A stretch of 64,000 nt of DNA, taken from positions 1,860,001-1,924,000 of the forward strand of contig JACZZP010000007.1 in NCBI GenBank assembly GCA_015183035.1, in the 5' to 3' direction. Under the pieces are notes generated by a model. That model saw only the letters and a program-made list of their open reading frames with translations, did no database searches and had not been told where the DNA came from. This document shows, in pieces, positions 11,601 to 22,088 of the stretch. The DNA comes from Meloidogyne chitwoodi. Its lineage: Eukaryota > Nematoda > Chromadorea > Rhabditida > Meloidogynidae. Position 1 is the stretch's first letter, and each line of letters opens with the position of its first letter. Made by a program: the position numbers and the translations under genes.

Positions 11601-14096
11601 ACCTCAATAGGTGGAAAAGTCAAAGATTTAAATATTATTTTTAAATAAATAAAATTAATTATATATTTTTCAGAACAACGTAACAAAGAAGAATCTGATT
11701 TAGAACATTATTTTGAATCTCGTATGCTTTTTATGGATCGTTTACGTACTCTTGTTGAAAAACTTCCTAGAAGAAAGATTAAACAAAAGAAAAGAAGAAG
11801 AAAATTAAAAGGTAATGAAGACAATGGGGATAATAATTTGAAAAAAGAAGAGGAAGAAGAAAATGTTAAAGAAGATGAAGAATACAAAAATCAACAAAAA
11901 GCAGCTTTTGAGCATTTAAAAAATCGTTTTAGGTAATTTTTTAGAGGTTTTATTAATAAATTTATTTTTTTATTATTATAGTCCCAGAGGCTATACTATG
12001 AAATTTTATATTTTCACTTTATTCTTTAATTTATTATTTTTTATTATAGAGAATTAGAACGAACACGTGCTGAGCCTCTTATACGTTTAATAGAAAAAGC
12101 CAAAAAAGTTAGAGATGCCGATCTAGTTGCACTTTTTGACGATTTATATGATCTGGAAGGGGAAGAACAAGAAAAATCTTTTACTGTAGCAGCTAATGGA
12201 AGTGGAGATTCTGCAACATCAGCAGAAGAGCAGCCACGAGCTTCTGATGAAGATAATAGAAGGCCAAAACCGAGAAGAGTGCGTACTTACCATGGAGCTA
12301 CTGACAAACGAAAGAGTTAGTGAGAGATGATTTTTTTGAAAATATTTTTTAATTATTTTTTTAACAGAAGGTAATTCTGATGGTTCATCATGTTCTTCAT
12401 CTGGTGGTGCAAGTGCCATTCGACGACATACAACATTCCCATCTAGTGGTCGTCATAATGATGGAAGCTCAGATGATGAAGATGACGAAGAAGAAGAAGA
12501 TGAATGTCTTCGTCAATTATTACCACTTCGCATGGGTGCAGGAGCACGTCGTGTGGCAACTGAACTAATCCGTGAAAATTTACGTTTACGTACTCAATTA
12601 AATCGGTTAAAGGCTAAAACAGCATTACAGGTACTAAAAGAGAGAAAAAAGAAAATTATTTTTAAATAAAACAAATTGTTTTAAAGGAAATTTGGTTAAC
12701 TGCTGCAATGCAAAAAGAAGGAGGAGTGGTTAATGATGATTTAACAACAACAACAACAAATCATCAAAATGAAGATGAAGAAAAAAAACAATTAGAAGAT
12801 GAATCATCTGCTTTAAATGAAACAAAAGTTTTAAAAGTAATGGCAAAAGATTTAGCACGTCGTGAAGCTGAGATTGAGAGAAAAGAGGTATTTTTATAAA
12901 ATTAAACAAAAATATTAAAAAAAAAATTAAAAAAATGTGTTCAATTAAATCCAGGGAGGATAAAAAAATAAATTTAAAGGAAAGCTTTATATTAGTTAAA
13001 CAAAGGCAGAGAACGCAGTGTAAGTTATCTTTCTCTGCATTTTTCATAGCTTCCTTTTTAAATAATTTTTTTTTTATTTTTATTTTCCCTTTATTAAAAA
13101 TAATAATTAATGATTGTTATTTTAAAAAATAAATTTATTTAATTTTTTTTTAATAATTTTATAAATTATATAAAATATATTCATAAATTAATAATTTACT
13201 TTTTAAAATATTTTTTAGGCACAACTTAAAGTACGTGAAGAAGAAATATCCTCCAACTCTGCTTCAACAAATTGTTTAATAAAAAATCAAATAAATGAAC
13301 TTTCAACTTCTCCTTCAACTTCTTCATTAAAACAAGAAAGTAATGAAAAGAAAACTTTATTAAATCGTCGACAAGAACAACAACAATTAATACAACTTGA
13401 GAAGGAAAAAGAATTTGAACATTTAACTCCTCCTTCAACATCTAATAATAATCGTACATCTACTACAACAATGTTTGTTTATTTTATTAATAATTAAAAT
13501 TGAAATTGTCATTATAAAGAGAGTTAATCATATTTTTAAATTTATATTTTATTCCTCTTTGCAGTCATATCCTCAATACATACTTAAGGGAAATAGCTTT
13601 ACCTACCTTTATTTCATATATTTGAACTTTTAGTTTATCTATGGTTGTCCATAGGCTTAAAATAATTTTTTTCAATTTTTTATAATTTTTTTTTAAATAT
13701 TTTGTCATTCTTGACAAATTAAAATTAGAAATAAATTTAAAAAATATTTAAATTTAAATTATTTTTAGTAGAATTTGCAATACTTATTGCGGTGCAGGAC
13801 CTGTACCAACATCATCATCTTCTTCATCTAATTTAATTAATAACAAAAAAAGCAACAACAGAAATAATAAGAGCAGTGATAATTCATCAATTTTATTATT
13901 TCCTTCTTCTCGTAGTAATAGTAATCGTTTAATACAATTACCAAATAATTTACAAAATTTTGATAATAATATAAGAAAATGTTCAGCAATAGAAACAAAT
14001 AATAATAATATTTCTTTTGAACGAAGAGCATTAAGTCATGCTGAATTGCCTGTCCATTTGGCTGTTAAAACAGAAACAAAACAGAGACGAAAATAA
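8629..14096 (+). CDS. Rho guanine-nucleotide exchange factor, DH-PH, Lbc/GEF-H1/LARG-like
   Basis: It activates Rho-type GTPases at the membrane and cytoskeleton by catalysing GDP release. Exons inferred: 8621/8629-8935, 9086-9243, 9810-9946, 10024-10225, 10330-10500, 10613-10784, 10823-10938, 10988-11118, 11171-11391, 11674-11932, 12050-12315, 12368-12630, 12687-12887, 13219-13472, 13769-14096. All phases agree, giving about 1061 residues from the 8629 Met. A Gln/Ser/Thr-rich N-terminus leads to the DH domain (~110-300), with KRQNIIYELVLTERHH in its first conserved helix and DCMLLIAQRLTKYPVLVEQ in the most conserved helix. The PH domain (~325-485) includes RLLLCDDVVVFL and ends in a helix with LDNFALAIKKAKA. 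The C-terminus has a Lys/Arg-rich segment, an acidic run and a coiled coil (ENLRLRTQLNRLKAK, ~780-800), then a disordered tail. The helix spacing and C-terminal coiled coil resemble the Lbc/LARG branch; which C. elegans rhgf gene it matches cannot be settled here. Confidence 0.9.
9414..9636. mobile_element. Hairpin MITE inside RhoGEF intron
   Basis: This is a near-perfect inverted repeat of about 107 bases per arm around a short GTTTTGTTGGG-type loop near 9525. The left arm opens GTTAATCAATATTATAGTAT and the right arm closes with its complement, ATACTATAATATTAATGAAC. It lies in the intron between DH exons 9086-9243 and 9810-9946 and has no coding capacity. The pre-mRNA would form a long hairpin there. 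The superfamily is unknown. Confidence 0.8.
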
Positions 14097-14136
14097 ATAA
14101 ATTATTAAATTAATTGACATTTTAAAATAAAATATA

Positions 14137-14306
14137 TACTGTCCACTCTCGTTATAAGAACATCCCTAGAATTGACCTTAAAGTGTTCTTATATCCGTTT
14201 TTGTCCTTATTTCATTCTTTTTTGAGAATAATACTTTTAATATTGGTGTCTCTTATAACCCTTATGTCCTTAAATACCGGTGTCCTTATAACGAGAGTCT
14301 GCAGTA
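14137..14306. mobile_element. 170-bp TIR element, GTTATAAG family, Tc1/mariner-like ends
   Basis: The ends are inverted repeats: TACTG-(4 bases)-ACTCTCGTTATAAG on the left and CTTATAACGAGAGTCTGCAGTA on the right (read in two parts: CTTATAACGAGAGT, CTGCAGTA). Termini beginning TACTG and a TA context fit non-autonomous Tc1/mariner-type elements, which is an inference. It sits 41 bases after the RhoGEF stop, probably in or near its 3' UTR. Shorter relatives are at 31811-31874 and 41231-41375. Confidence 0.7.
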
Positions 14307-15256
14307 TTTAATTCCTTTTTTGGAACAAAATTTGTTTGTTTTTTTAATTTCAGGGTATATTTATATGTATAATGTTTTTCTCTTTCTCTTATAAATCTAA
14401 TGGATTATTTTTAAAATTAATTTTTTATTATTTAGGATAGGCATATTAAATTTATTTTTTTTTTTATTTTGAGGAGTATTCCTAAAATATTATTTTAACT
14501 CAAAAATTAAAATTATTAAAGGATTTTTATATTAAAAATTTAATTTATTGACTAAACTTTATTTTTAAATAAATATTTTATATTTATATTAGATAGAGAA
14601 AACACTTAGGTATTTTTTTAATTCAAAGGGGTTTTAAATTTTACTTAAAAAAAGACAATATTCTCTTTCATTGCCGTAAAAAATTTTAAAATATTTTTCT
14701 TTTTAATTTTTTTCTCTTTTTAAAAGAGTTTTGTAAAATAATAAATTTTCTTCTTTCAATTATCTATTTTCTAAGAAGCCTTGATTAATTTTACATTCCA
14801 TTTTTTTATTTTTTTTATTCAAAAGATCAAATTAAAAAAAATATTTTTAAAATAAAAGAAACTTTTTTTCAATAAATATAATTTTAGATCTTTAATTAAA
14901 AAAAATTTTTATTTAAAAATTTTTTATTTTTAACAAAGTGTGCCTTTCTTTTTCTCTTTTTCTTCACTTAAATTTGTCTCTGTCTGACCTTTTTTAATTT
15001 AAATTATTTTATAATTTTTTTAATATTATAATATCAAAAGATGCCTTGCCATCATATTATTTTTTTAAATAAAATATAAATATTAATCTTTTATTTTTGT
15101 TAATTTTAAATGTGAAATTATTTTTAAATTAATTAAAAGAATATTTTTATAAATAAATATTGGTAAATTTATAATATATTTTAGACCTTTTTTAGATATT
15201 TAACAGCAAAGATTTTCTTCTTCAAAAAATTTTTTAATTTAAAAATTTATAATAAA
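14307..15256. other. Gene-free AT-rich spacer
   Basis: Poly-T/poly-A tracts only; I see no exon, RNA gene or repeat that I can support. It probably contains the polyadenylation region of the RhoGEF and the upstream region of the F-box-like fragment. Confidence 0.5.
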
Positions 15257-15382
15257 ATGAACAAACAACAAAATAATAATATATTAAAAAAAATAAAAAG
15301 AAAAACATTACCAGTTGAATTACTTGTAAATATATTTAAAGAAGCCATTAATTTATTTTTTAATGAACTACAAAAATGGTAA
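15257..15382 (+). pseudogene. F-box-like N-terminal fragment
   Basis: A 41-codon frame starts at ATG 15257 and stops at TAA 15380-15382. Residues 17-27, TLPVELLVNIF, match the start of an F-box (LPxELLxxIF), the Skp1-binding helix of SCF ubiquitin ligase adaptors. Frames opening Met-(Lys/Asn-rich)-LPxELL..IF are typical of expanded nematode F-box families. Here the frame stops after NELQKW, before the motif is complete, and I found no continuing exon, so it is most likely a decayed or truncated copy. An unseen downstream exon remains possible. Confidence 0.5.
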
Positions 15383-16222
15383 AATATCTAAAATAATTTT
15401 AATTTTTACTATATAAAATGTCAAAATCTTTATCAGCAAAATTGTCTATTATTATTTTTTTTATTGTTTTATTGAAAACTTGAATACCTGTAAATTTTTA
15501 AAAATGTTCAAAATAATTTTGGAACCGGGAAAAAATATTTTAAGAAAAAATAAAATTTTTCTAACACTATGTACCTTAGCTAATATTTAAGCTAGAAATT
15601 TTACTAAATATTTCATCATTTTTAATTAAATTTAATTAAAAAAATAAATTTTAATTTATCAGCCAAACAATCTGTTTAAAAAAAATAAAATTTGAGAACA
15701 AAACAAAATATCAAAAAACTAGAAATCAACACAAAAAATACATGTACGAGTACGAATATGCTAAAAATTTATTGACATCTTCCGGCATATTTTATTACTT
15801 TGTTGGGCAAAAGTTCAAAAAAATGGTAAAAAGTTTTATTTAAATTGAAAATTTAAAGGAATAATTGTTTTTTTATAATTTTAAATAATATATTTTTCGT
15901 TTCATTAAAATTAGGAGGTTTGTTTCATAACAAAACAATTTTCAAAAAATTTTTTTTCATTCGTAAATGTTTGATTTCTACTGGCGAATTTTCACTGACG
16001 AATTTTCCGAGAGCCATTTATATATTTACCTTTTTTGTCTTTTCCTATTTCAAAATATTAACATTAACTTTCCTTTAAATAAAAAACAAATTTATTCCTT
16101 TAATATAAATTTATAAAGTTCATTTTTTAATATTTTTAAAAAAACTTATTGGCCTTACTAGGTCAATAAGTTAAATATATTATATTCTTCTTTTAATTAC
16201 AAATTCAACTTTTCAGCTAAAT
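15383..16222. other. Spacer upstream of small homeobox gene
   Basis: AT-rich, without a supportable exon. Just before the ATG at 16223 there is an ACTTTTCAG acceptor (about 16208-16217), a good trans-splice or intron acceptor for the homeobox gene. A nearly palindromic word around 16145-16170 (ACTTATTGGCC...GGTCAATAAGT) is too short to classify. Confidence 0.45.
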
Positions 16223-16995
16223 ATGAATGCTGAATTATTAGAAGAGCAAGTGCAACATTTAATCACCAAAACAAAATTGGCTGATGTTACTACAAAATTG
16301 GCTGATGTTACTAAAGAAAATCAAAAATTTAAGAAGTTATTGAGTGGCAAAAATAATACTTTTGCAACTGGAAAACTGACTGAAGTTCAGGTAAAAATGT
16401 TAATAAGTACATCTATTGATCGTCTTTTATTATTCTCTTGTTTTATCTACATAGGTAATATGTATCTACTTAAATTATTTTAATTTTTCATTAAATTCTA
16501 TAAATTTATTTGACCTATTGTGTTGAAAAGTATAACTTACATTAGATTTTTTGTAAAATATTGTAAGGCCGGTTATATTTCAACCCAACCTAGTTAATAA
16601 ATGAAAACTTATTTTTTAATAATTTAGAAGCGTAAGCTTGAGGAAGAATTTTCAAAGGATATTTATATATCTTCCAAGCGACGTATTGAGCTTGCTGAGG
16701 AACTTAATATTGGCGAACAGAGAATCAAGGTTTTTTGAAAATTTTTAGAATAAAATTATTTTTGGCAAAAATGATCTTGACTAATAACTCATGATAATAG
16801 AATTTTGGATATTCCTACTCTTGAAATTTTTTTGTTTACAAATAATTTTATAAGGGTAATAATACGCTAATCACGAATATTATTTTAAGTGTAGATATTC
16901 TGCTTTTTACATTTTTATTTTTTAAGTATTGGTTTCGTAATAAGCGTAACATTGGAATGAAGGCAACATATTCGGAGGAAAATAAGGAAAATTGA
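16223..16995 (+). CDS. Very small homeodomain protein with Arg at homeodomain position 50
   Basis: Three exons join in phase 0: 16223-16390, 16628-16729 and 16927-16995, giving 112 residues. Exon 1 encodes a short coiled-coil-like segment with an exact 21-bp tandem duplication (16271-16291, 16292-16312; repeated KLADVT). Residues ~45-104 form a homeodomain. Helix 1 contains KRKLEEEF (L16, F20), then YIS (Y25) and RRIELAEELNIGEQRIK, then the recognition helix YWFRNKRNIGMK with W48, F49, N51 and R53 all present. The second intron falls between homeodomain residues 46 and 47, a site used in many homeobox genes. Residue 50 is Arg where Hox/Antp proteins have Gln, and the N-terminal arm lacks the usual basic residues. 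The protein ends eight residues after the domain. It is probably a DNA-binding regulator of ANTP-like descent; orthology is unknown and it may be a fast-evolving or decaying duplicate. Confidence 0.8.
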
Positions 16996-17587
16996 AGGAA
17001 AAGTAAAATAAATAATTGGAACAACATAATGTTATTAAATGTTGAGCGTAACTATTTTTATGTTAATCTTCAAGTTGTTAACTTTTTATAATTGAATTGA
17101 TGGAATAAAATGTTGAAATCGATTCTTTTATTTAATTTTAGACAAATTAAAAGAAAAGCAGTAAATAAAAAAAATAAAATAATTTTTTAGAAACTAAAAT
17201 GATCAGTTTATTTAAATTATATATTAACCAAAATATTAAGATTAAAAAAATTAAAGAATAACATAAAATGAAAGTTTTTAAATCAAAATTGTAATTTTAT
17301 TATGAAATAAAAAAATATATAAATTCTGCAAAAATATTTAAACGAAATTAATTTAAAAAATAAGACAAAAGTAAAAATAATATTTTTTTAATTTTTGATA
17401 ATAATTGTTGATTTTTATTTATTATTTGGCTTCGTTTATAAGAATTCGTTTATTTGTTAGAAATAAAATTTAATTTTTAAAGTTGAATTTTCCAGTTTAA
17501 TATTAAAATTTTAGATAAATATAAAAATAGAAAATTTTTAAGAAGATATATTTTAAAATAAAAAAATATAGAAATTTTTTCAAAACC
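16996..17587. other. Spacer between homeobox gene and peptide array
   Basis: AT-rich with no supportable feature. It lies between the homeobox stop and the first recognisable copy of the module repeated upstream of each cysteine-rich peptide gene. Confidence 0.4.
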
Positions 17588-18690
17588 TACCCAAATATAA
17601 CAATATGCGACTAATTAATAATATTTTGAGTAATTCTAATATTTATATATCTTATTAAAATATTAATTTATTAAATAAATTTATATGATAAGTATTAATT
17701 TTTATTTAAAATTTAAATTTGTGAAAATTTAAATTTTAAAAATGAAAATAAATTTAACATTATGTACATTCTTTAATGAAAATAAAAGCAACGATGTTTT
17801 ATTAAAAAATTAATTTTAGATTAATTCACTCAACAACTCAATCAAACTTTTGTAAAATTATTAATAAATTAATTTAAAATAATTTTAAAAAAGAAAATGA
17901 AAATTTGATATATAAAAACTAAAATTATTTTAATTCAAAAAATTATAAATTGTTTGAATTACCACTAGTCTGGAAATTAAGGAAAATTTTTATTCTGTAA
18001 ATAAAAAGAAAGTTATCAATTACAACTGGATAAACTAAAAAAATTTCTAAAAATTGTTAAAATAAAATTAAAAGAATTTAATAAATATGTAAATATTACA
18101 TCCTTGACTCTTTTCAAGAAGAATGGGCAAATCTTGTGGACTTTTTTTGCAGAAAAATTCTAATGTGTTTAAGTATATGGTAAAAAACAATGTCAGTGCA
18201 AAACATCTAATTACCAAAATAAATACCACATATTAGAGTAAATTTAAATGAATAGATATTTAAGTTTGTGCAAAAGACCATTGGCCATAGACTTTGTTTG
18301 GAGACAACGTTTTAAAGGACCAGATTGTTTTTTCATTTATTTTAACAAATTGTAAATTATGATTCTTATGTGAATAAAGTCAGGCAAAAATCACACAACA
18401 CATAATATGTAAATAATTTATATAATAAAATTTGTTCGCAAAAAAAAGTCCGCAGGAGGGTACACTCTTCCTGAAAAGTGTCCAACATTTTAATATGTTT
18501 TTTTTTGTTTGTACATTGACTTTTATTTCAAAATAAATTCAATGGACTTCAGTATTTAAACTTAACAATAAATTTTATAAATAAAAGACAAAAATCATTC
18601 AATTTTTAAATTATCCCAATTTTATTCAAATAATTTATTTTAGGCAAGAATTATTAGAAAACTTAATTCTTAATTTTTAAAACAAAAAAT
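17588..18690 (+). repeat. Upstream duplicated modules, unit A
   Basis: Two modules recur before the peptide genes. Module 1 (17588-18000) carries landmarks CCCAAATATAACAATA, AACATTATGTACA and AATTATAAATTGTTTGAATT. Module 2 (18507-18690) carries TTTGTTTGTACATTGACTTT and TTTTAGGCAAGAATTATTAG. Copies lie at 20403-20640 with 20745-20925 (unit B) and 22713-23095 with 24350-24545 (unit C). They show the array grew by segmental duplication that included promoter-side DNA. Confidence 0.75.
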
Positions 18691-19061
18691 ATAAATATTT
18701 AATAAAATTCTAAATTTATCAAAATTATCAAAAATTACCTAAATATATATTTAGCATATTATATTATAATCAATGACCTTTTTGATTAGTTTTCCTTCCA
18801 AAATTTAATTAAATATTTAAAGACCATTTTGTTTACTCAGCACATTTGATTGTGTCATTTAAGTGGCATCATTTTTGACTTTAAATTGTCCAAAAGCATT
18901 CCCTTATTGACAAAATTAATTAATTAATTAATTAAAAATTTATCAAATTTAAACATAGATTTTTAAAATTTAATTAAAAGAACACAACTTTAATTAAAAT
19001 ACATTTTTAAAGAAATTTTTGAATATAATATTATTAATTTTTAGTTTAAAAAAATAATAAA

Positions 19062-19445
19062 ATGTTTAACTATTTTATTATTTTTTCTGTTATTATATTT
19101 TTTATAATTATTAAAAATGGAGAAGGAATAAATTTTAAATGTGATCCAAAATTGTGTTCTCCTGAGGAATCATGCTGTATTACACAATAAATCCAACCAT
19201 GGGAACGTAAATACATATATATTATTTTTATATTTTAAAATATAAATTTTTGCAAAAATTTAATTAAAATTTTTGTAAAATTTTTTCATATAAAAATTTA
19301 AATTTTATTTATTATAATTATTAGCTTTGACAAATAATTTATATTTAAAAACTAAATATTACTAAAAAAGAATATAAATAAATTTTTTAAATTTAGATGC
19401 TGTAAAAATGGTTGCAAAAAGAATAAATTAGGATGCAACTATTAA
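19062..19445 (+). pseudogene. Cysteine-rich secreted peptide, unit A, frameshifted copy
   Basis: Exon 1 (19062-19206) encodes the family signal peptide (MFNYFIIFSV..., ending NGEG), then C-x4-C-x5-CC. Four codons after the CC, an in-frame TAA (19186-19188) interrupts it. Exon 2 (19397-19445) follows an ATTTAG acceptor and encodes CC-x3-C-x6-C plus two residues and a stop, as in the intact paralogues. The stop in exon 1 and the exon 1 to exon 2 phase are both explained by a single-base indel between the CC codons and the stop, since the other frame is open across that stretch and meets exon 2 in the family's phase 2. It is either a recent pseudogene or a sequencing error. If translated as it stands it would give a truncated peptide of about 42 residues. 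Confidence 0.75.
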
Positions 19446-19539
19446 AGTTTGGCTAATTTATGTTTTTATTTGTTAATTTCTATATACAAATTTTTTGGAC
19501 TTAAAAAAATATTTATTTTATTTAATATTTATTTTATAG

Positions 19540-19870
19540 ATTAAATGGAAGAATTGGTGAAGAAAAAGATTTGATTAATGTGAAGCAACATTAAAAATGA
19601 TAGAATAAACTTTCACTGATTTTTTCCTTTTATTTTTAATTATTAAAAATTAATTAATTAATATTAAAAAAAAAATCTTTCCTTTCTCTGGCATATTTTC
19701 CTTAATATTTAATTTTAAATAAAATATTTGGATAAAATTAATTAAATGAAACAGAGTTGAAATACCCTTATTTAATTTGTTATAAGAAAAAAATATTTAA
19801 ATAATAATAAATATTTGTAATAATCTCCAATTAATAAATTTATTTATTAAAAATATACAAAATTATAAAT
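19540..19870 (+). repeat. Downstream duplicated module, unit A
   Basis: The sequence 3' of the peptide gene is shared with units C (about 25527-25880) and D (about 28088-28385). Landmarks are AGATTAAATG...AATTGGTGAAGAA, TTAATGTGAAGCAACATTAA, AATCTTTCCTTTCTCTGGC and TATTTTCCTTAATATTTAA. It probably includes the 3' UTR. Unit B lacks an obvious copy. Confidence 0.65.
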
Positions 19871-20267
19871 TTCAATGCACTTTTTCTCCATATTAAACGG
19901 TCTCTATGTACCGCAGCCCAAAGTAAAACGGAAAAGTTAATGGAACAATAATTTTCAAAATTTCATTTTTGGTTTATTTTTAGCGAAGCAGGCGAAAATT
20001 TGACTTTTTTTGCTTTAAAAAATTGGAAAAATTTTTTAAATTATTTTTTAAGTTTGCTTTTTTTTGCGGACAAATTATTATTATATTTGATTATTGTCTT
20101 AAGGAAATAAAGGACTATATGTATTAACATACATACTTATATGTATACATGATTTTTACCTTTTTCATTTCATTTGTTAATCAATTATTCGATAAGGATT
20201 CAAATTTTAAAAATTTTATTTTATTACAGTTATATAACAAAATAAACTTATCAGAAGAACAATTCCA

Positions 20268-20396
20268 ACTAGGGTTTCACGGGATCGGATCGAGATTATC
20301 CCGACTTTAGCCCCGATCAATACTCGTGATTGTGATCGGGATTGAATTATAAAAATCCTGATTTTTGGTCGGGATCACGATCCCGTGCAACTCTAG
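20268..20396. mobile_element. Short TIR element with repeated CGGGATC words
   Basis: A GC-rich island in AT-rich DNA. The left end CTAGGGTTTCACGGGATC matches the reverse complement of the right end (CTAGAGTTGCACGGGATC). Inside, CGGGATC/GATCCCG words recur in both orientations. It lies at the junction between the unit A tail and unit B module 1. No target-site duplication is clear and it has no coding capacity. In design it resembles the larger element at 23113-24165. Confidence 0.6.
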
Positions 20397-20402
20397 TCCC
20401 TC

Positions 20403-20925
20403 TTTAAGAAAATAAAATCAACGATACTTTTAGTAAAAAATTAATTTTAGATTTAGCTTAACCGCTCAACTAAATTTTTATAAAAAAATAAACAGAAAAT
20501 ATTAATAAATTAATTTAAAATAATTTTAAAAAAGAAAATGAAAACTTGAGATAAAAATCAAAAATTATTTTAATTAAAAAATTATAAATTGTTTGAATTA
20601 CCACTAGTCTGGAAATTTAATTAAATTTTTGTTTTGTAAAAAAAAATGTTATGAATTGCAAATTCTGGATAAAATAAAAATTTTTCCAAAAATAGATAAA
20701 ATAAAATAAAATAAATATTATTTAAATAAATTTTATATTTTTGTTTGTACATTGACTTTAATTTCAGGAGAAATTCATATGGACTTCAGTACTTAAACTC
20801 CAACAAAAATTTTATAAATAAAAACAAAATTCATTCAATTTATTAAATTATCTTAATTTTAGCCAAATAATTTATTTTAGGCAAGAATTATTAGAAAACT
20901 TAATTCTTGATTTTTAAAACGAAAA
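20403..20925 (+). repeat. Upstream duplicated modules, unit B
   Basis: Module 1 (20403-20640) lacks the far-left part seen in units A and C. It starts in the AAAATCAACGAT landmark directly after the 20268-20396 element and keeps AATTATAAATTGTTTGAATT and CCACTAGTCTGGAAATT. Module 2 (20745-20925) keeps TTTGTACATTGACTTTAATT and the GGCAAGAATTATTAG block. Unit B may have been trimmed at the element insertion. Confidence 0.7.
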
Positions 20926-21264
20926 AATAATTATAGCTTCACAAAATGGCCTAAAACCAATTTCATAAAATGACAAAAAATAGGAAGAGATTAATTCTGA
21001 CACTTTTCTTTCAGTTTAACAATTCTACCGTTTTTTATTTTATTTTATTAAATAAATTTTAAATAAATTAATAAATTAAAAATTCATTTTTTTAAACTAA
21101 AGATAAAGCAATATATTTCTGCAAAACGAAAAAAAAATTTCTTAATTATAAAATTTATTAAAATATTAATTAAAATAAATTTTAATATTAATTAATTTTT
21201 TTAAAAAATTATTATTTTTTTTAAATAATTAATTTTTTTAAATTAAAAAGATAATTAAATTAAA

Positions 21265-22088
21265 ATGTTTAAAAAATTTATTCAATTATCTACTTTAATA
21301 TTTTTCTTCATATTTATTTTTATAAACAAATCTGAAGGAACTTCTGTTTTATGCAGAGGTTGCCCTAATCCTAATAAATGTTGTCCTTTTACAATATTAA
21401 AAGAAGGAGAAACTGACGCATTTCCAAATGCTCAGTAAGTTTTAAATTTATTTAAATAATATTTTAAAAAGATTTTTAATTTTTTAAAATTATTTATTTT
21501 ATAATTTTTTATTATTAATTTTTATAACTAACTTTAAAATAAATTAGCCTAAAATTAAATATTTTTATATTTAATTTAATATTTTAAAGATTTTAATGTC
21601 TTTACTGATTTTTTAAAATATTTTATTTTTATTATAATTAACAAATTAATTTATTGCTTTTCTCTTATTTAAAATTTCTCTTAAAATTTTAAGTTGCTGT
21701 AGTAAAGATTCTACTGGTTGTGATGGTGGCCGCGGATGCAAGTACCCAACGTAAGATGATAATTTTTGTTATAATTAAATTTTAGAAAATATTAAAAATC
21801 TCAAAATAATTTTCAAAAATATAAAAACATTCGAAAAGAAATTAAAAATATTTTGGGAAAACTATTTTTAAATATTTAAAATTATTCAAATTAAAAAAAG
21901 TTAAAAAATAAAATGTAATTCTTAAAAAAACTACAAACTCTTTAGTAGTGTCAATTATTTAATATAATAATCCAATTTGATATTTTGTTGTTTTTTGTAA
22001 TATTTAGAGTTTCTTAACAGTTTTTCTTTAATAAATATTTAATTTTAATAATTTTCTATTTATTATCAAATTATTTTATAGTCAATGA
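21265..22088 (+). CDS. Secreted 8-cysteine peptide, unit B (divergent member, three exons)
   Basis: Exons 21265-21434, 21694-21750 and 22082-22088 (last two codons plus stop TGA) join with matching phases to give 77 residues. A hydrophobic signal peptide (MFKKFIQLSTLIFFF..., ending KSEG) precedes the mature part with cysteines C-x2-C-x5-CC-x17-CC-x6-C-x5-C. The first intron is phase 2 and lies just before the second CC pair, as in all family members; the extra third exon is special to this copy. It is expected to be secreted and disulfide-rich, compatible with a knottin-type fold. Function is unknown; extracellular defence, signalling or parasitism roles are all possible and none is shown by the sequence. 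Confidence 0.75.

Noticed and set aside
12935..13132. 65-codon plus-strand frame between RhoGEF exons
   Set aside because: It lies within the intron 12888-13218, whose flanking exons join in frame without it, and it dissolves into Phe/Ile tracts.
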